A stretch of DNA of 64,000 bases from Rhizomys pruinosus (GCA_009823505.1 VZQC01012405.1:809432-873431), one strand, 5' to 3'; positions 36,230-48,002 are shown, counted from the stretch's first letter. Made by a program: numbers and translations. The notes: a model not told the origin generated them from the letters alone.

Positions 36230-36865
36230 AATTTCTTTATGAATTTTGAAATTTGTTTTGTTTTATTTGCAGGGTTTTTGTCTGGCTTGAGCTTCCATCA
36301 GTCTTGTGCATGATGTAACAGTAACTCTGTGTTCATATGTGCTGCTCCTGTGGTGTGCAGAAAAGAGGGTTTCCTTCTGTTCATCTGTCACCTCAGACTA
36401 TTAGACTGTTTATGCCTTCTCTCCAAAGATGTTCCCCAAGCCTTGGGAGGAAACCATATAATATAGGAGACCCATTGGGCAAAAGCACTCTTCAGTCTCT
36501 TATTCTCTCATGACCAGACATGGGCCTCTGTTTTAATCATCATCTACAATTAAGAAGAAACTCTTCAATGAAAGTTGGCAAATGCACTAATCTATAGGTA
36601 TAACAAGTCATTAGGAGTAAGTTAAATACTTAGTCTGTTTAACAGAATAATAGTAGTAGTTTCTCCCCTATGGCCTGTGACTTGTGTAATGGGTGCTTGG
36701 CCTTGATAACACTGCCAGGTATATAGGCTCCATCTTATGAAGTAGGCCTTAAATTCAAACAGAAAGTGGTTAAGTGTTCCTGTAACAATCACGCCATCAA
36801 TGCACCAGTGGATTTATCTTGTCAGGCCAGTTACTATTTTAGTTGTTTTGGCATTTTAGTGTATA
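36230..36865 (-). mobile_element. Lx-type L1 3' UTR fragment
   Basis: CCTTGGGAGGAAACCATATA, CATGACCAGACATGGGCCTC, GAAAGTTGGCAAATGCACTA and CATCAATGCACCAGTGGATT repeat the order of the copy at 33285. Confidence 0.65.
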
Positions 36866-36869
36866 CTTT

Positions 36870-37030
36870 CATTTAATAGAATATATTTTATATTCATATT
36901 TAATGTTTGAGTAATCTAGAATCTTTACTTTCCTATGGCTCTATTTTTCTCATCTCAACTTTTTGTGCAATTACTATTTTATATGTTACAAATTAAAATA
37001 CATAGTTACAGTTTGGTTATAATTCTTATG
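36870..37030 (-). mobile_element. Ancient L1M body, first part
   Basis: An AT-rich remnant that precedes, in antisense order, the fragments at 37191 and 39665. Recognised mainly by continuity with them. Confidence 0.4.
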
Positions 37031-37044
37031 TTGCATGAACATAT

Positions 37045-37176
37045 TTATTTATTTTAATAAAATCTTTTTATTGATGTTTTGTGTATTTCATACATAAGTG
37101 CTCAGTGCAATTTAAACACATTCCCTTTTCCATGTCCCCAACACTGCCCCAGTTTATGCATTCTGCTACACATATC
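37045..37176 (-). mobile_element. Tiny L1 3' end
   Basis: TTATTGATGTTTTGTGTATTTC opens the tail side, followed by CATTCCCTTTTCCATGTCCC and TTTATGCATTCTGC. TTGCATGAACATAT at 37031-37044 and 37177-37190 is a perfect 14-bp duplication. Confidence 0.8.
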
Positions 37177-37190
37177 TTGCATGAACATAT

Positions 37191-37912
37191 ATATTTATAG
37201 AAGCTAAGACAAAACAGAAATAATTATTTAGTTGTAGGTTTGTTTTACTAACTTTCCTCTTTAACCCTTTACAGTTCTTTTTGTTGCTTTCATATGGTTT
37301 AAGTTACATGTCATTTATATTCTTGGTTCAGTACAATCCTGTTCCAACTAATCTCCATTGCATCGTTATTGTATCTCTGTTTTGTGTTACCAGTATTATA
37401 ATTATATTCATATTGTTTATGTGAATGCCTTTTCAATTAGTAAAGAGAACAGAGGAAATGAGATATATGATTATACTGTCTTTGCAATTATCTACATAAT
37501 TACCTGTAAGGACACATTTTTTTCACAGGTACTGATGTTATCATCTGGTATCATTTACTTTCAACTTTAAGAGATTTCTATAGCAACAAATTCTCAGTTT
37601 TGCTGAGGGGAAGATATATTTATTTTATTCTTATTCTTATTTAAATATAGATTTCCTGGATTTTTTGTCAACCATTTTCTCTTAATTTTTAACACCTTAA
37701 CTCTGCCATTCCACTACCTCTGACCACTATTGTTTAAAATAAGAAGTCTGCTGTTCTCTATATTGGAGTGTTTTGGAAATATTGAGTGACTTTTCTTATG
37801 TTGCTTTAAAGATATTCTTTCTGCATTTGTATTTCATTATTTTATTGAAATATATCTTGAAGGGAATGTTTTTCATGTGTCTTATTTTAAATTTGTTGAA
37901 GTTTTTAATATG
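37191..37912 (-). mobile_element. Ancient L1M body, second part
   Basis: TTGCTTTCATATGGTTTAAG, AATAAGAAGTCTGCTGTTCT, TTGCTTTAAAGATATTCTTT and AAATTTGTTGAAGTTTTTAA lie in the antisense order of old L1M elements. It is cut at 37913 by the twin-primed L1. Confidence 0.6.
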
Positions 37913-37929
37913 AAATTTTAAATGCACCA

Positions 37930-38897
37930 CATTTTCTTTATTCACTCATCAGTTGAGGGACACTTGGGTTGCTTCCAGCTCTTTTCTATTGTGAAGAGAG
38001 CTGTAATAAACACAGATGTGCATGTATCTCTGCAATAGGATGAGTGTTGTGGGTATATACCCAGGAGTGGTATGACTGGGTCAGGTGGTAGGCTCATTTT
38101 CAGTTTCTTGAGAGTTTTCCACACTTTCCATATGGGTTGCATGCGTTTGCATTCCCACTAGCAGTGGATGAGTGTTCCCCTTTCCCCACAACCTCTCCAG
38201 CATTTGATATCTTTTGTTTTTCTGGATCATAGCTAGTCTTTCTAGAATAAGATGAAATCTTAAGGAGTTTTAATTTGCGTTTCCCTAATTATTAGCAATG
38301 CTGAACACTTTTTAAGATGTTTCTCAGCCATCTTTACTTCTTCATTTGTGAAGTCTCTGTTCAGCTCTTTACTCCATCTTTTGAGTAGGTCATTTGTTTT
38401 CTTCCTTCTTTGTTTTTTGAGTAGTTTATACATTTTGAATGTTAATGCTCTATCAGATGTATTACTGGTGAAGGTTTTCTCCCACTCTGTGGGTTTTCTC
38501 TTCAATTCTTTGTTTCTTTTGCTGTACAGAAGCTCTTGAGTTTAATAAGGTCCCATTTGTCAATTGTTGACCTTATTGTTTGCACAGCTGGTGTCTGATT
38601 TAGAAAGTCTTTTCCTATGCCTATGACTTGAAGGTTACTACCAATATTTTCTTCTATCATTTTCAGAATTTTGGGTTTTACATTGAGGTCTTTGATTCAT
38701 TTGGAGTTGATTTTTTTTTATACTGTAAGGTTGGGGCTTAGTTTTATTCTTCTTCAAGTGGTGATCCAGTTATGTTGACACCATTTGCTGAAGATGCTCT
38801 TTCCTCCATTGAGTCTTCTTGGCCCCTTTGTCAAATATTAGGTGGCTGAAATTGGATGTCCTCAGACTTGGATCCTCAATTTTGTACCATTGATCTA
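37930..38897 (-). pseudogene. Twin-primed L1, inverted 5' segment (ORF2)
   Basis: Minus-strand translation gives, in L1 order, VDQWYKIEDP and HLIFDKGAKKTQW (about 38900-38770), EWEKTFTSNTSDRAL and NREFTNEEVKMAEKHLKKC-like residues (about 38505-38260), then PVIPLLGIYP, CRDTCTSVFITALF and CPSTDE (about 38142-37942). These are the C-terminal third of L1 ORF2. The pieces fall in different frames, so it is inactive. The segment is head-to-head with the sense segment from 38898. Confidence 0.9.
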
Positions 38898-39647
38898 CCT
38901 TCAACTGACGAGTGGATAGAGAAAATGTGGTACATCTACACAATGGAATTCTATGCAACTGTAAAGAAATATGACATCATGAACTTTGCAGGTAAATGGA
39001 TGGAACTTGAAGCCATTATAAGTGAAATAATACAGTCCCAGAAAAACAAACAACAAATGGTATCCCGTTTGTGGATGCTAGCACCAAATCCCTAGTTGAA
39101 AGGCAGCCTGAAGAATGTTAATATTATATTTCTTTTTATCTGAAGGCAACTCTGCTGTTATAATATGAATCCCTTAATGGGGTCTAGAATCAACTGACCA
39201 CTTATTTTCAGACTTTGTAATTGTGATATATGTATGGAGGGTATGTATTCATATATTAGAGTAATATAAAATTAAAGGGAAAAATGTGAACTCCTAAACA
39301 TATTTTGGAATTGGCATAGAGTTTATTTTCAAAGGCCGTAATTTTGGTATATATGTGACATATATATAGGCATACTTTGGAGTAATACAAATGGGAGGGA
39401 ACAACAATGACAAAAAGACTGGATCAAAGAACTAACTGAAACAGTTAACTTCTGCCCAAACAATAAATCTCTGCAGAGAAAAAGTTTAAAAAGACTGAGA
39501 AAAAGATGCAAGACATGTGTGGCAGAATGCATGAACTGGGGTGGAATGGGGGGCATGAAAAAGGGAATGTGTCTAAATTGGACTGAGAAATGATGTATGA
39601 AACACCCAAAACACCAATAAAATATTTTATTTAAAAATAAATAAATA
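38898..39647 (+). pseudogene. Twin-primed L1, sense 3' segment (ORF2 end plus 3' UTR)
   Basis: It starts CTTCAACTGACGAGTGG, encoding STDEWIEKMWYIYTMEFY, KWMELEAIISE and the ORF2 terminus near 39095, and continues into a ~550-bp 3' UTR ending CACCAATAAAATATTTTATT plus an A-rich tail. AAATTTTAAATGCACCA (37913-37929) and AAATTTAAAATGCTCCA (39648-39664) are the diverged duplications of the whole insertion. Confidence 0.9.
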
Positions 39648-39664
39648 AAATTTAAAATGCTCCA

Positions 39665-40140
39665 TTCTTTATTTCCTCATTTTTTTCTTTCTTTTCTCTC
39701 TGTTTCTCATTGGGCTTTCCTTTCATCATGTTTGATGTGTTCAGTGATATCTTATACTTTCTCTTAAGTTTTTTAAAATCTATCCTCCTCCCCCTGTTCT
39801 TTGCATTTCATAATCTACATTGGCCTTTTTTGAGTTTTCTAATCCTTTCCTCTATCATCTCAAAGTTAATATTGGATTGCAGTAAATTTCCATGTTGATT
39901 CTTACACCCTTTCACTGCAGAGTTTTCATTTGGATCTTCTTTTTAAGTAAATTTTTAATGTTTTTGGTAATTTCTATCTGAGAAGGCAGTGGTGCCATGG
40001 CCTTATTTACGTCTAGTGTTTTATTTCTTTTAATACATTTGTAATTGTTGATTTAAAGTCTGTCTAGTGAATCTATTAAATGTAGATTCTATTACTTGTT
40101 CACATATCTTCATTTTTCTTTTCTTGTAACTGTAATGTAA
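39665..40140 (-). mobile_element. Ancient L1M body, third part
   Basis: TTTCTCTCTGTTTCTCATTG, GATCTTCTTTTTAAGTAAAT, GGTAATTTCTATCTGAGAAG and TTGATTTAAAGTCTGTCTAG continue the antisense L1M (or related HAL1) order after the insertion. Confidence 0.5.
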
Positions 40141-40261
40141 TGGAGAGCTTCATGACCCCAAATGGCATGGGTTCACTGTAGTTACAGTAATTTATTAGAT
40201 TTTTCCTAAATCTTGTGATCTTTTTACTCCATCATTCTAGAAGTTCTGTCTACAATTACAT

Positions 40262-40336
40262 CCATGTGGGTGCTAGGATTCAAACCCAGATCCTCTGCCA
40301 AAGCCCTTAACCACTGAGCCATCTCTCCAGCCCCCA
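40262..40336 (-). mobile_element. B3/B2 head fragment
   Basis: CATGTGGGTGCTAGGATTCA, then ACCACTGAGCCATCTCTCCA, is the tRNA-like head in reverse complement; the body is missing. Confidence 0.8.
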
Positions 40337-40417
40337 TATTTTGGAATTTTTATTTAACATTGGAGTTTGTGTAATAAAGAAGATGAAAGGTTGATTCTTC
40401 CCCAAAAAATTTTTCGA

Positions 40418-40640
40418 GGGGTCTAGAGAAATGGCTCAGTGGATAAGGGCACCAGCTACCCCCGCAGAGGACCAGGGTTCAATTCCCACCATGCACATGG
40501 TGGCTAACAACCATCCAAACTCCAGTCCTGAGAGATCTGACACCCTCTTCTGATCTCTGCAGGCATTGCACATGTAGGTACACTTACATATGTGCAGGCA
40601 ATATGTCCATATACAAAAAATAAAAATAATAAAATATATT
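40418..40640 (+). mobile_element. B3 SINE
   Basis: GGGGTCTAGAGAAATGGCTC, CAGAGGACCAGGGTTCAATT, CACCCTCTTCTGATCTCTGC and an A-rich tail. With the fragment at 40262 it could form a hairpin. Confidence 0.9.
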
Positions 40641-40644
40641 TAAA

Positions 40645-41725
40645 GTTTTTGAATTTTTGCAAATTTCATACAATATATTTTTATCATATTTAAATCATGT
40701 CCTCTATCTGTATCTCACTTATACATCTGCCCCCAGTTTTTATGCATTTTGTCATATAGTAAAGCTGGGTGAGTAGAATCTGTGTCCCCAAATGTCCTTT
40801 GGTGAGCATCCATCCACCGGAGCCTGGTTAACCTATCTAGCACCATACACTTAAAAAAAAACCCAACTCTTTCTTTCCCAGTAGTTATCAATTGCCAATA
40901 GTTCCTCGGTTGAGGCTGTGGCTCCTTCCCCACATTTCCATTTCTATGACAGAATTTTGTCTGGCTTGGACTTGAATGTGTCTTACACATGCTGTTCCCA
41001 TTCTGTAAATTCATATGAGTAACTTCACAGGTGTCTAGTAAATTGTTTCCTTGTGGTCATCAACCACGAGTCACTGGGTCTTACATCTCTCTCCACCCTC
41101 TTCTGAAATGGTCCCTGAGGCTTTGTGGTAGAGATTTGAAATAGTGTCCTATTCAGAGGTAAGTTCTCTGAAGTCTTTTATGCTCTTCCTTTGGGCCAGT
41201 TGTGGATTTCTGGGCTAATCACATTCTGTTGCATGAGGGCGCTTCATTGGCGAGAGTTGAGGGATGTATTAATATTCTGCCCATCCCCTGTTTCAATAGA
41301 TTCCCTGTGCCTGAGGCATAGAGATTGCATTGTAGTTATGTCAATTAGAGCTTGGAACCTCACGCATACTTATTCTCTGTGTTTGACCAGCCATGGAACA
41401 TTGTAACAGTCATCATCTATTAGAAAAAGAAGCTTCTTTGATGAGTGGTGGGAGGTATACTTGTCTGTAAATCTAAGGAATCATATTTAGAACACAGTAA
41501 AAATTATGTTGGTCTAAGATGTGATAAAAGATCTAAGATCTATGGCCTCTCTAGCCATGTACATTTGGCTATGTTAACAGTACCACACATGAATTTCCTC
41601 CCATTGAGTTGTGGTTCATAGATTTCATAGCTGTATGGAATCATTGATTAGTTTTCTCCCTTGGCAGATTGCAGAATATTGTCTAATACTAAGGGAGCTG
41701 GTCTTTAGGTGCTCTAAATCCTGTG
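40645..41725 (-). mobile_element. Lx-type L1 3' end
   Basis: TTTCATACAATATATTTTTA at the tail, then CTTGGACTTGAATGTGTCTT, GCGAGAGTTGAGGGATGT and GTCTAAGATG/CCATGTACATTTGGC blocks follow the other Lx copies, with an internal partial repetition near 41270-41470. Confidence 0.65.
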
Positions 41726-41988
41726 TCCAAAATATGTCCTGTCTTCAGCAATAGGGTCATGCATTAAAGTTCTGAGAGGCAATCAAGGGCTGTGTCAATA
41801 GCCTGTGTTACCTTTGGAGTCTCTTGTACTGCCCTGACCAACAACTCAAAGGAGTTTTCACCTGTCTGGTGCTGTGTTTATTGTCATCTAGCTTCCAGCT
41901 CTGCACATGCACTCAATTGTCCACTGCTTTCCGCTCTGCAACATGCCACTCAATGTAACATACATACATACAGATATATATACATAAG

Positions 41989-42024
<36 letters not shown>

Positions 42025-42839
42025 TTGTATGTTATGTATAAAATATGCTTATTTTTCAGTAGGTGATTTAGCTCAGTTTCCTCTGGTTTTCAAACAACCT
42101 AAGCATTATTTATTGACTTCCATTCATGCTGCACATTAACGTTGCTCTTTTCTGATTAATTTAAACATATTTGATGGCTTTAAATCTACTGAAATCATTC
42201 TCATTGTGAAGCAGAAATTATTGTATCATGGATAAAAGGGAGCTTCTTCAGGGTGCTTCTGATTCATGTGTTATGGTCTTAGTTAATGTTATTTTCTTGC
42301 CACAAGATATTTTAGTCTCATCTTGTGCACTTCTTAGCTTAACTGTGGAATCATTCCTGTCAAAGAAAACCTGCTTTATTTTATTAAGAGATTGTATTGC
42401 AAAATCACAACCTAGGTAGTAACAGCACTTATTGCTCTTGGTTCAGCCATTTTGTCTTTGACTTTTCAATGGGGCCACATTACATAAATAGAGTTGCACA
42501 CCAAGGTGAAACAACTCATGAATTCAGACCTGATGCTTCCAACTCAGTTGAAATGTTATTGGACTTTTGTTGAAACATTTATATATTGTAAATGAACTTG
42601 AGCATTCCTCTTGAAAAAATTATGATTCTCAGTAATTACCATCATTTCAAGTACATGTGTATTTGATGAGCACCGTGAGCATGTATCTGGCCACCATTGT
42701 TCGTTTTGGATACTTAAGTTTTGTTCTATTACAGATATATTATAGAGTTTTTAAGCTAAATGCAACTATTTGTGTATTAATCATAAATTGTTTTTCTTTA
42801 TTTTCTAAGCATATATGTATGCATGTGTTGCATGTGTTT
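41726..42839. other. Mostly unassigned DNA
   Basis: Contains the (TA)n tract at 41958-42030; the remainder is unrecognised. Confidence 0.4.
41958..42030. repeat. (TA)n/(TG)n compound microsatellite
   Basis: TACA units, then about fourteen AT units, then GTGTGTGTGTGT. Confidence 0.9.
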
Positions 42840-43190
42840 GCACATGTATGGACATAAGCATTGTGATGTTGCATGTGCATATGTGTGTTTATATGGACAC
42901 ATATGTGTGCACATGCTTGTGGAGGCAGAAAGTTTAAGTCTAGAGTCTTCTGTTAGCACTTTTCCCCTTATACAGTGAATCCGAGACTCTCAGTTGAACC
43001 TAGGTCTTGGCAATGTGGTTAGTCTGACTAGGCAGCTTGGTCTGAGGGTCCCTTATCTGTCCATTCCCAGTGCTGGAGTTACAGATAGCCTGCCACACCA
43101 CCTGACATATTTGTGGGTTTTAGTGATTCAAGCCTGGTCTTCTTGCTTGTGCTGCAAGTGCTTCATCCCTTCAGCCATCTCTCTATTAAT
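42840..43190 (-). mobile_element. B4 SINE with expanded tail repeat
   Basis: A TGCATGTGT-rich tail side, then GTGGAGGCAGAAAGTTTAAG, GTGCTGGAGTTACAGATAGC, CCACACCACCTGACATATTT and TTCAGCCATCTCTC give a diverged B4 in reverse complement. Confidence 0.65.
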
Positions 43191-43424
43191 ATGACATTTT
43201 CAAAGAGTAACTGTTATTGGAGGTGATAATTGTTTCTGTGGCTTATACATATTAATTTATTAAGTGAAAAAAATCCTTGACTTCCTTTTTTAGAGTATCT
43301 GAAATAGGGTTCTACTTTTTATTTCATGATAGTCTTATGACAAAAAACCCTCTAATGATAATATTGTATCTCTAATAAGCCACTTGCCTCTTTTTTTCCT
43401 CTTTAAAGTTCAGCAATTTTATTT

Positions 43425-43648
43425 TTTATTTTTTATTATATTTTTTATGTGTATGAATGTACTGTCTGCATGTAGGTTTGTGCACCCGTGTCATGCAATG
43501 CCGTGGAGGTCAGAAGAGGGTGTTGGAGTTCTCCTGGAACTGGAGTTAAAGATGGTTCTCAGCTGCCATGTGGGTGCTGGGGATCAAACCAGGGTGCTCT
43601 GCAAGAGCAGTCGGAACTCTTAACTGCTCGGCCATCGTTCCAGCCCCA
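43425..43648 (-). mobile_element. B3 SINE
   Basis: Complete reverse-complement B3 ending GGCCATCGTTCCAGCCCC, with GTTCAGCAATTTTAT before it and GTTCACTAATTTTAT after it as diverged duplications. Confidence 0.92.
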
Positions 43649-43656
43649 ACGTTCAC

Positions 43657-43686
43657 TAATTTTATTTATTTATTTATTTATTTTTT
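43657..43686. repeat. (TTTA)n tract
   Basis: Six to seven TTTA units joined to the T-rich tail of the next element. Confidence 0.85.
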
Positions 43687-43689
43687 TAT

Positions 43690-44452
43690 TTTTTTAATTT
43701 TTAAATTTTTTATTTTATTGATGTTTTGTGTATTTCATACATCATTTTCCAATTCAGTTCAGGCATATATCCCCGTCCCTTCCCCCCACCCCACCCCTAC
43801 CCATCCCAGATCATTCATTCTGCATAAACTTCTGAATCTCTCTGTTTCTTTGTTTTGTTTTGTTCATTTTTTCAATTATCACAATAAGTGATAATTTGTG
43901 AGTACAAGCATCCTTCATGTAAACCAATTTGTGAGCAGTTGTGACCAAACCCACACAGCTCATGGTCCCACCATCCAGCAGGGGGCTTGTATGATCAATC
44001 AAGTTGATCAAATGAGTGTCCAGTCTATATTTTGTAGTTTCACCATTCACCCCCAATCATAGCCCTTACATCCTACACACGCCCCCTCTTCTGCAGATTG
44101 TTCCCTAGGCTTAGAAAAGGGGCACAGGTGGATGAGAAGCAAAACGGTCTGCCTTTCTCGGAGCTGTTGTCTTGGTCTCTAGTCAATTCTGGCTGTTTTC
44201 TTTCACGGGCTGCCAGCTTGTTCCAGGCATAACCTTTCGATCCTACTAATGAAGCACATGCAATTAGATATATAGTATTAAACAGTATAATATATAGCCT
44301 TTCGATCCTACTAATGAACACATGCAATTAGATATATAGGTATTTAAAAAGTACTAATTGTTATGGTAGGCTACTTTGGTATAGACACAGAGTTTGGATG
44401 GTATGTTAATCCATGAATTACATTTTCTTCTGTTAAGTATGACAGGGTCTTT
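43690..44452 (-). mobile_element. L1-tailed non-coding repeat, copy C
   Basis: Same body and tail as copies A and B; its 5' end reaches AGACCCTGTCATAC (reverse complement). It holds an internal 65-bp-period duplication: CCTTTCGATCCTACTAATGA occurs at 44233 and again at 44298. Confidence 0.8.
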
Positions 44453-44500
44453 AATGGAAATACATTGGTGTTTTATGTATCTGTATAAAATTCTATCTTT

Positions 44501-44543
44501 CAATATATATATATTATATTATATATATATATATATATATATA
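44501..44543. repeat. (TA)n microsatellite
   Basis: About twenty TA units with one TT slip; it abuts the first copy of the 0.48-kb duplication. Confidence 0.9.
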
Positions 44544-45022
44544 TGTGCATGTGTGTTTTTTGCCTGCATGTAATGTAAGTGCACTGCATCTCATGAAATG
44601 CCCCTGGAGGCCACAAAGAGGATATTGGATTCTCCGGGAACTGGAGTTTCAGATGGATGGTAGCCACCATTGGATGTAGGGATTCAAACCCAGGTCTGCT
44701 GCAGCATTGTCATGCTCGTAACCACAGAGCAACCTCTCCATGACCCCCAGGGTACATTTTTTAAATATCGATAATTTTAAAAACATATGCAAAAATGTTA
44801 CTTATAACACATTATCATATTATTCATTTTTATACCATGCACAATAGCATATATGTATATAAATGCAAGTTATGAGATGATTGCAGTTTTTAACATTTCT
44901 TTTGCTCCCCAGGTTTCTTCTTGAATCTTCTGTAATCTATATATTTATTGACTAAAAAATGTTTATATTGTTTAGAACCCCTTATTTAATTTTCTTAATC
45001 TTTAATTTGTTTAAAAATGACC
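44542..45022. repeat. 0.48-kb direct duplication, copy 1
   Basis: Carries a minus-strand B3 (about 44545-44755) plus 270 bp of flank. It is homologous to 45561-46031, with many one-base indels in homopolymers. It ends exactly at the N at 45023. Confidence 0.92.
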
Positions 45023-45023
45023 N
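45023..45023. other. Ambiguous base N
   Basis: A single N at the exact end of homology of the duplication to its left, consistent with an assembly join or failed gap closure. Confidence 0.9.
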
Positions 45024-45029
45024 GCCAAA

Positions 45030-45500
45030 GCTGTCCTATGCAACATAGGTCCTTTTCCCTTTCCAATTCACACATTGTACTAATTTTCTTATTCCCATTA
45101 TACCTTTCTTCCTGTTCTCTTGAAAGAAGGGAACAATATTTTCTCTAGTCTCTGTTAATCACCAATCTATTTTCAAGTTCTATGACCTCAGCCTTTCCCA
45201 TTCCACCTGCAAGATCAAGTGGAGTGCCTTTCTGTGCCTGACTTAGTCCATGAAACACAATGGCTTCTACAGGAATCAAGCCATTCTGGTTTTATCTTTT
45301 GATGACAAGGTTTTACCTTTTTCATGTAGCATTGTATAGTATGTATTTATAGAGCACACAATCACATATCCTATATATGGGATCAACTTAAGTCTCCATT
45401 AACAGATGAGACTAATGGAAGTAAACAACATATATGACATATTTCTAGGCCACAATTCTTGGATTTGTCCATTATAAACTATGCTATTCATAGCTAGATA
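45030..45500. mobile_element. Possible old L1M fragments
   Basis: CTTTCTTCCTGTTCTCTTGA, then TCATGTAGCATTGTATAGTA, resembles an antisense L1M 3' end. GTCTCCATTAACAGATGAGA resembles a sense one. Both are weak. Confidence 0.35.
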
Positions 45501-45560
45501 CCTAACATCCCAAACTAATTTGTTTTGATTTTGTTTCTCAGCATTTATTTTATTCTTATT

Positions 45561-46031
45561 TATGTGCATGTGTGTTTTGCCTGCATGTAATGTAAGTGCA
45601 CTCATCTCATGAAATGCCCCTGGAGGCCAGAAGAGGATATTGGATTCCCTGGAACTGGAGTTACAGATGGATGGTAGCCACCATGTGGATGTAGGGATTC
45701 AAACCCAGGTCTGCTGCAGCATTGTCAATGCTCTTAACCACAGAGCAACCTCTCCAGACCCCCAGGGTACATTTTTAAATATCTAAATTTTAAAAACATA
45801 TGCAAAATGTTACTTATAACACATTATCATATTATTCATTTTTATACCATGCACAATAGCATATATGTATATAAATGCAAGTTATGAGATGATTGCAGTT
45901 TTTAACATTTCTTTTGCTCCCCAGGTTTCTTCTTGAATCTTCTGTAATCTATATATTTATTGACTAAAAAATGTTTAATATTGTTTAGAACCCTTATTTA
46001 ATTTCTTAATCTTTTAATTTTAAAAATGACC
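45561..46031. repeat. 0.48-kb direct duplication, copy 2
   Basis: Cleaner copy: B3 in reverse complement (about 45540-45762, CACCATGTGGATGTAGGGAT to CAACCTCTCCAGACCCC) and the same downstream flank. The B3 begins some 20 bp before the duplicated part. Confidence 0.92.
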
Positions 46032-47773
46032 CATTTCCATTTTTATCTCTATCCTCTACAGTTGTGTTTATGTGCTCCTGTGTGTCTGCTAGTGTAGTCT
46101 TCATTTCTTATTTATTTATTCTTTTGTTTATAATTCTTTTATAAAAACTGTCACCCACATTCTGGGGCTTTTCATTTTGATGTGTGTTTTGCAGTGTTTT
46201 GCATCAGCTCTTATTATATCTGAACTCACTGGAATCAGTGGCTTGCTGTTTTCATCTCCTCTGTGTGTATATTATTTTAGCATGAATTCATTGTTTGTCA
46301 AGCTGTCATTCTGACTCTTTCTCTACCCTTGTAATATTTTTGTATGGAAATTGTTATTCCGCTACTTAAACATTTTTTTTATTATACTTTAGTATGGAGA
46401 TGGTGCTCAACAATTTTGTATTGGGATATATTATCTTTTCTAAAGTTTTTGAATTAGATGGAGTTGAAGAATGATTCTCTAATTCCGCAGAGTGCCCCTT
46501 CTGCGAAATGTACACAATCATCGTTCTTGCTTTCTGAGATGTCCTGGCTCTCTCCCAATTTGGCCTGGATGTTTTCCTTCATGTATGATCTTCTACTATA
46601 TTCAGTTTGTATGCTATCTGGCCCCAGCAGTTTCTTTTCAAGATGTGATCCTGTCTGAGAAAGGAGTCCTGTTAGGTAAGTGCTGCAGACCTATGGAGAT
46701 CCTCTAATTTTTTCAGTCCCCACACTGATCCCATCATTGGGTGAGGAAGACTCTCTTGTGGTCTTCTTGACAGATTGTTAGAACCGTGAATCACTGTCCA
46801 GGATGTCCACGGTATGTTTATGGCTCTAGCTGAAGATTTATATTCATAACATTGAGGCTGGAGCTGGAAATTAGATCTGCCACTTTAAAATACGGTTGGA
46901 CTAGCTTGGGTATTGTGAAAAGAGGATTCTTATCAGCAGTTGCATTAAAACAGCGTCAGAGACAAGAGCAAGCATAATTTTTAAATGACAGCTCTAAGGA
47001 GTCTCTGTGTTTTAGATTAAATCATGATTCCAAGGGCTAAGCTCTGGATTAAAGATTTTGATTTGCCTCCATCTTCTCTTCATCAAGTCTTCTTTTCTTA
47101 ATGCATGCACTCTTAGGGAGAATGAGAAACCACTTCTTTCTAACAGCTTTTATTGGATCACATTAGGTCCCCAAAGACACTAAGCAACTCATCTTGGTTT
47201 GAAATAAGATAAAATTTTTGGTAGAACCAGTGAGCTTCCATTAAAGATTTATCTTTAGAGCTATAGAAAGTGGGTATAACATCTGTAACTATTCACATAA
47301 AAAAAGAAAAAAATAGTTACTTCCATAATGTAGCTATAGGTGGCTGTTAGCCTTCTCACCATTTCTGTCAGATGTTTCTGAATTTCTTACAATGCACATC
47401 CATCCATACATGTCTATTTAAAGAAGCCGAGTTAGATAACATTCCTCTAAAGCAGTAGATACTGACTTTTTTTTAAGATGTAAGAATAAATTTCTCTAGC
47501 CTTATATACTAAAGACTGTAAGGCACTGAAAGAAATTAAAGGAGAAACAAATTAAGTGTTCACTAATTGGCTATCTTGTTGTTTATTCTATCTTAAATCT
47601 ATATACAGAGTGAAATTATCATCATAAAAATAAACATCTCATGTGAAATATGTATGTACATGCATAATACATATACACATTTATAGTTATAATCTATTGA
47701 GTTCATTTAGAAGTGCTGAAGTCTGCACCTGTGTTTAGGGATGACACATCTGTAATGCAAGCTCTACACTAAA
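46032..47773. other. Unassigned DNA
   Basis: No confident repeat or gene. An open frame at 46458-46658 ends near a GTAAGT-like donor at 46675, but no acceptor or protein similarity supports an exon. Confidence 0.45.
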
Positions 47774-47787
47774 GATTTAAGGAACAT

Positions 47788-47936
47788 GCCAGGCAAGGTG
47801 GCACATGCCTTTAATCCCAGCACTCAGGAGGCAGAGACAGGTAGGTCTCTGTGAGTTCAAAGTGAGCCTGGTCTACATGCAAGTTCCAGACCAGCTGGGA
47901 TTAAAAGGAGACCTCGTATCAAAAATACAAAAAAAG
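47788..47936 (+). mobile_element. B1 SINE
   Basis: CCAGGCAAGGTGGCACATGC, CAGCACTCAGGAGGCAGAGA, GAGTTCAAAGTGAGCCTGG and an A-rich tail. GATTTAAGGAACAT at 47774-47787 and 47937-47950 is a perfect 14-bp duplication. Confidence 0.96.
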
Positions 47937-48002
47937 GATTTAAGGAACATCTCAGAAGAGAAGATGAAAAGACTATAAGAGTCATAGGACTAGAATATCT
48001 GC

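Noticed and set aside
38856..39095. Intact L1 ORF2 gene
   Set aside because: Only the C-terminal end is present; the rest is inverted, frameshifted and missing the reverse transcriptase and endonuclease.
46458..46707. Possible exon ending at a GTAAGT-like donor near 46675
   Set aside because: No convincing acceptor, no partner exon and no recognisable protein.
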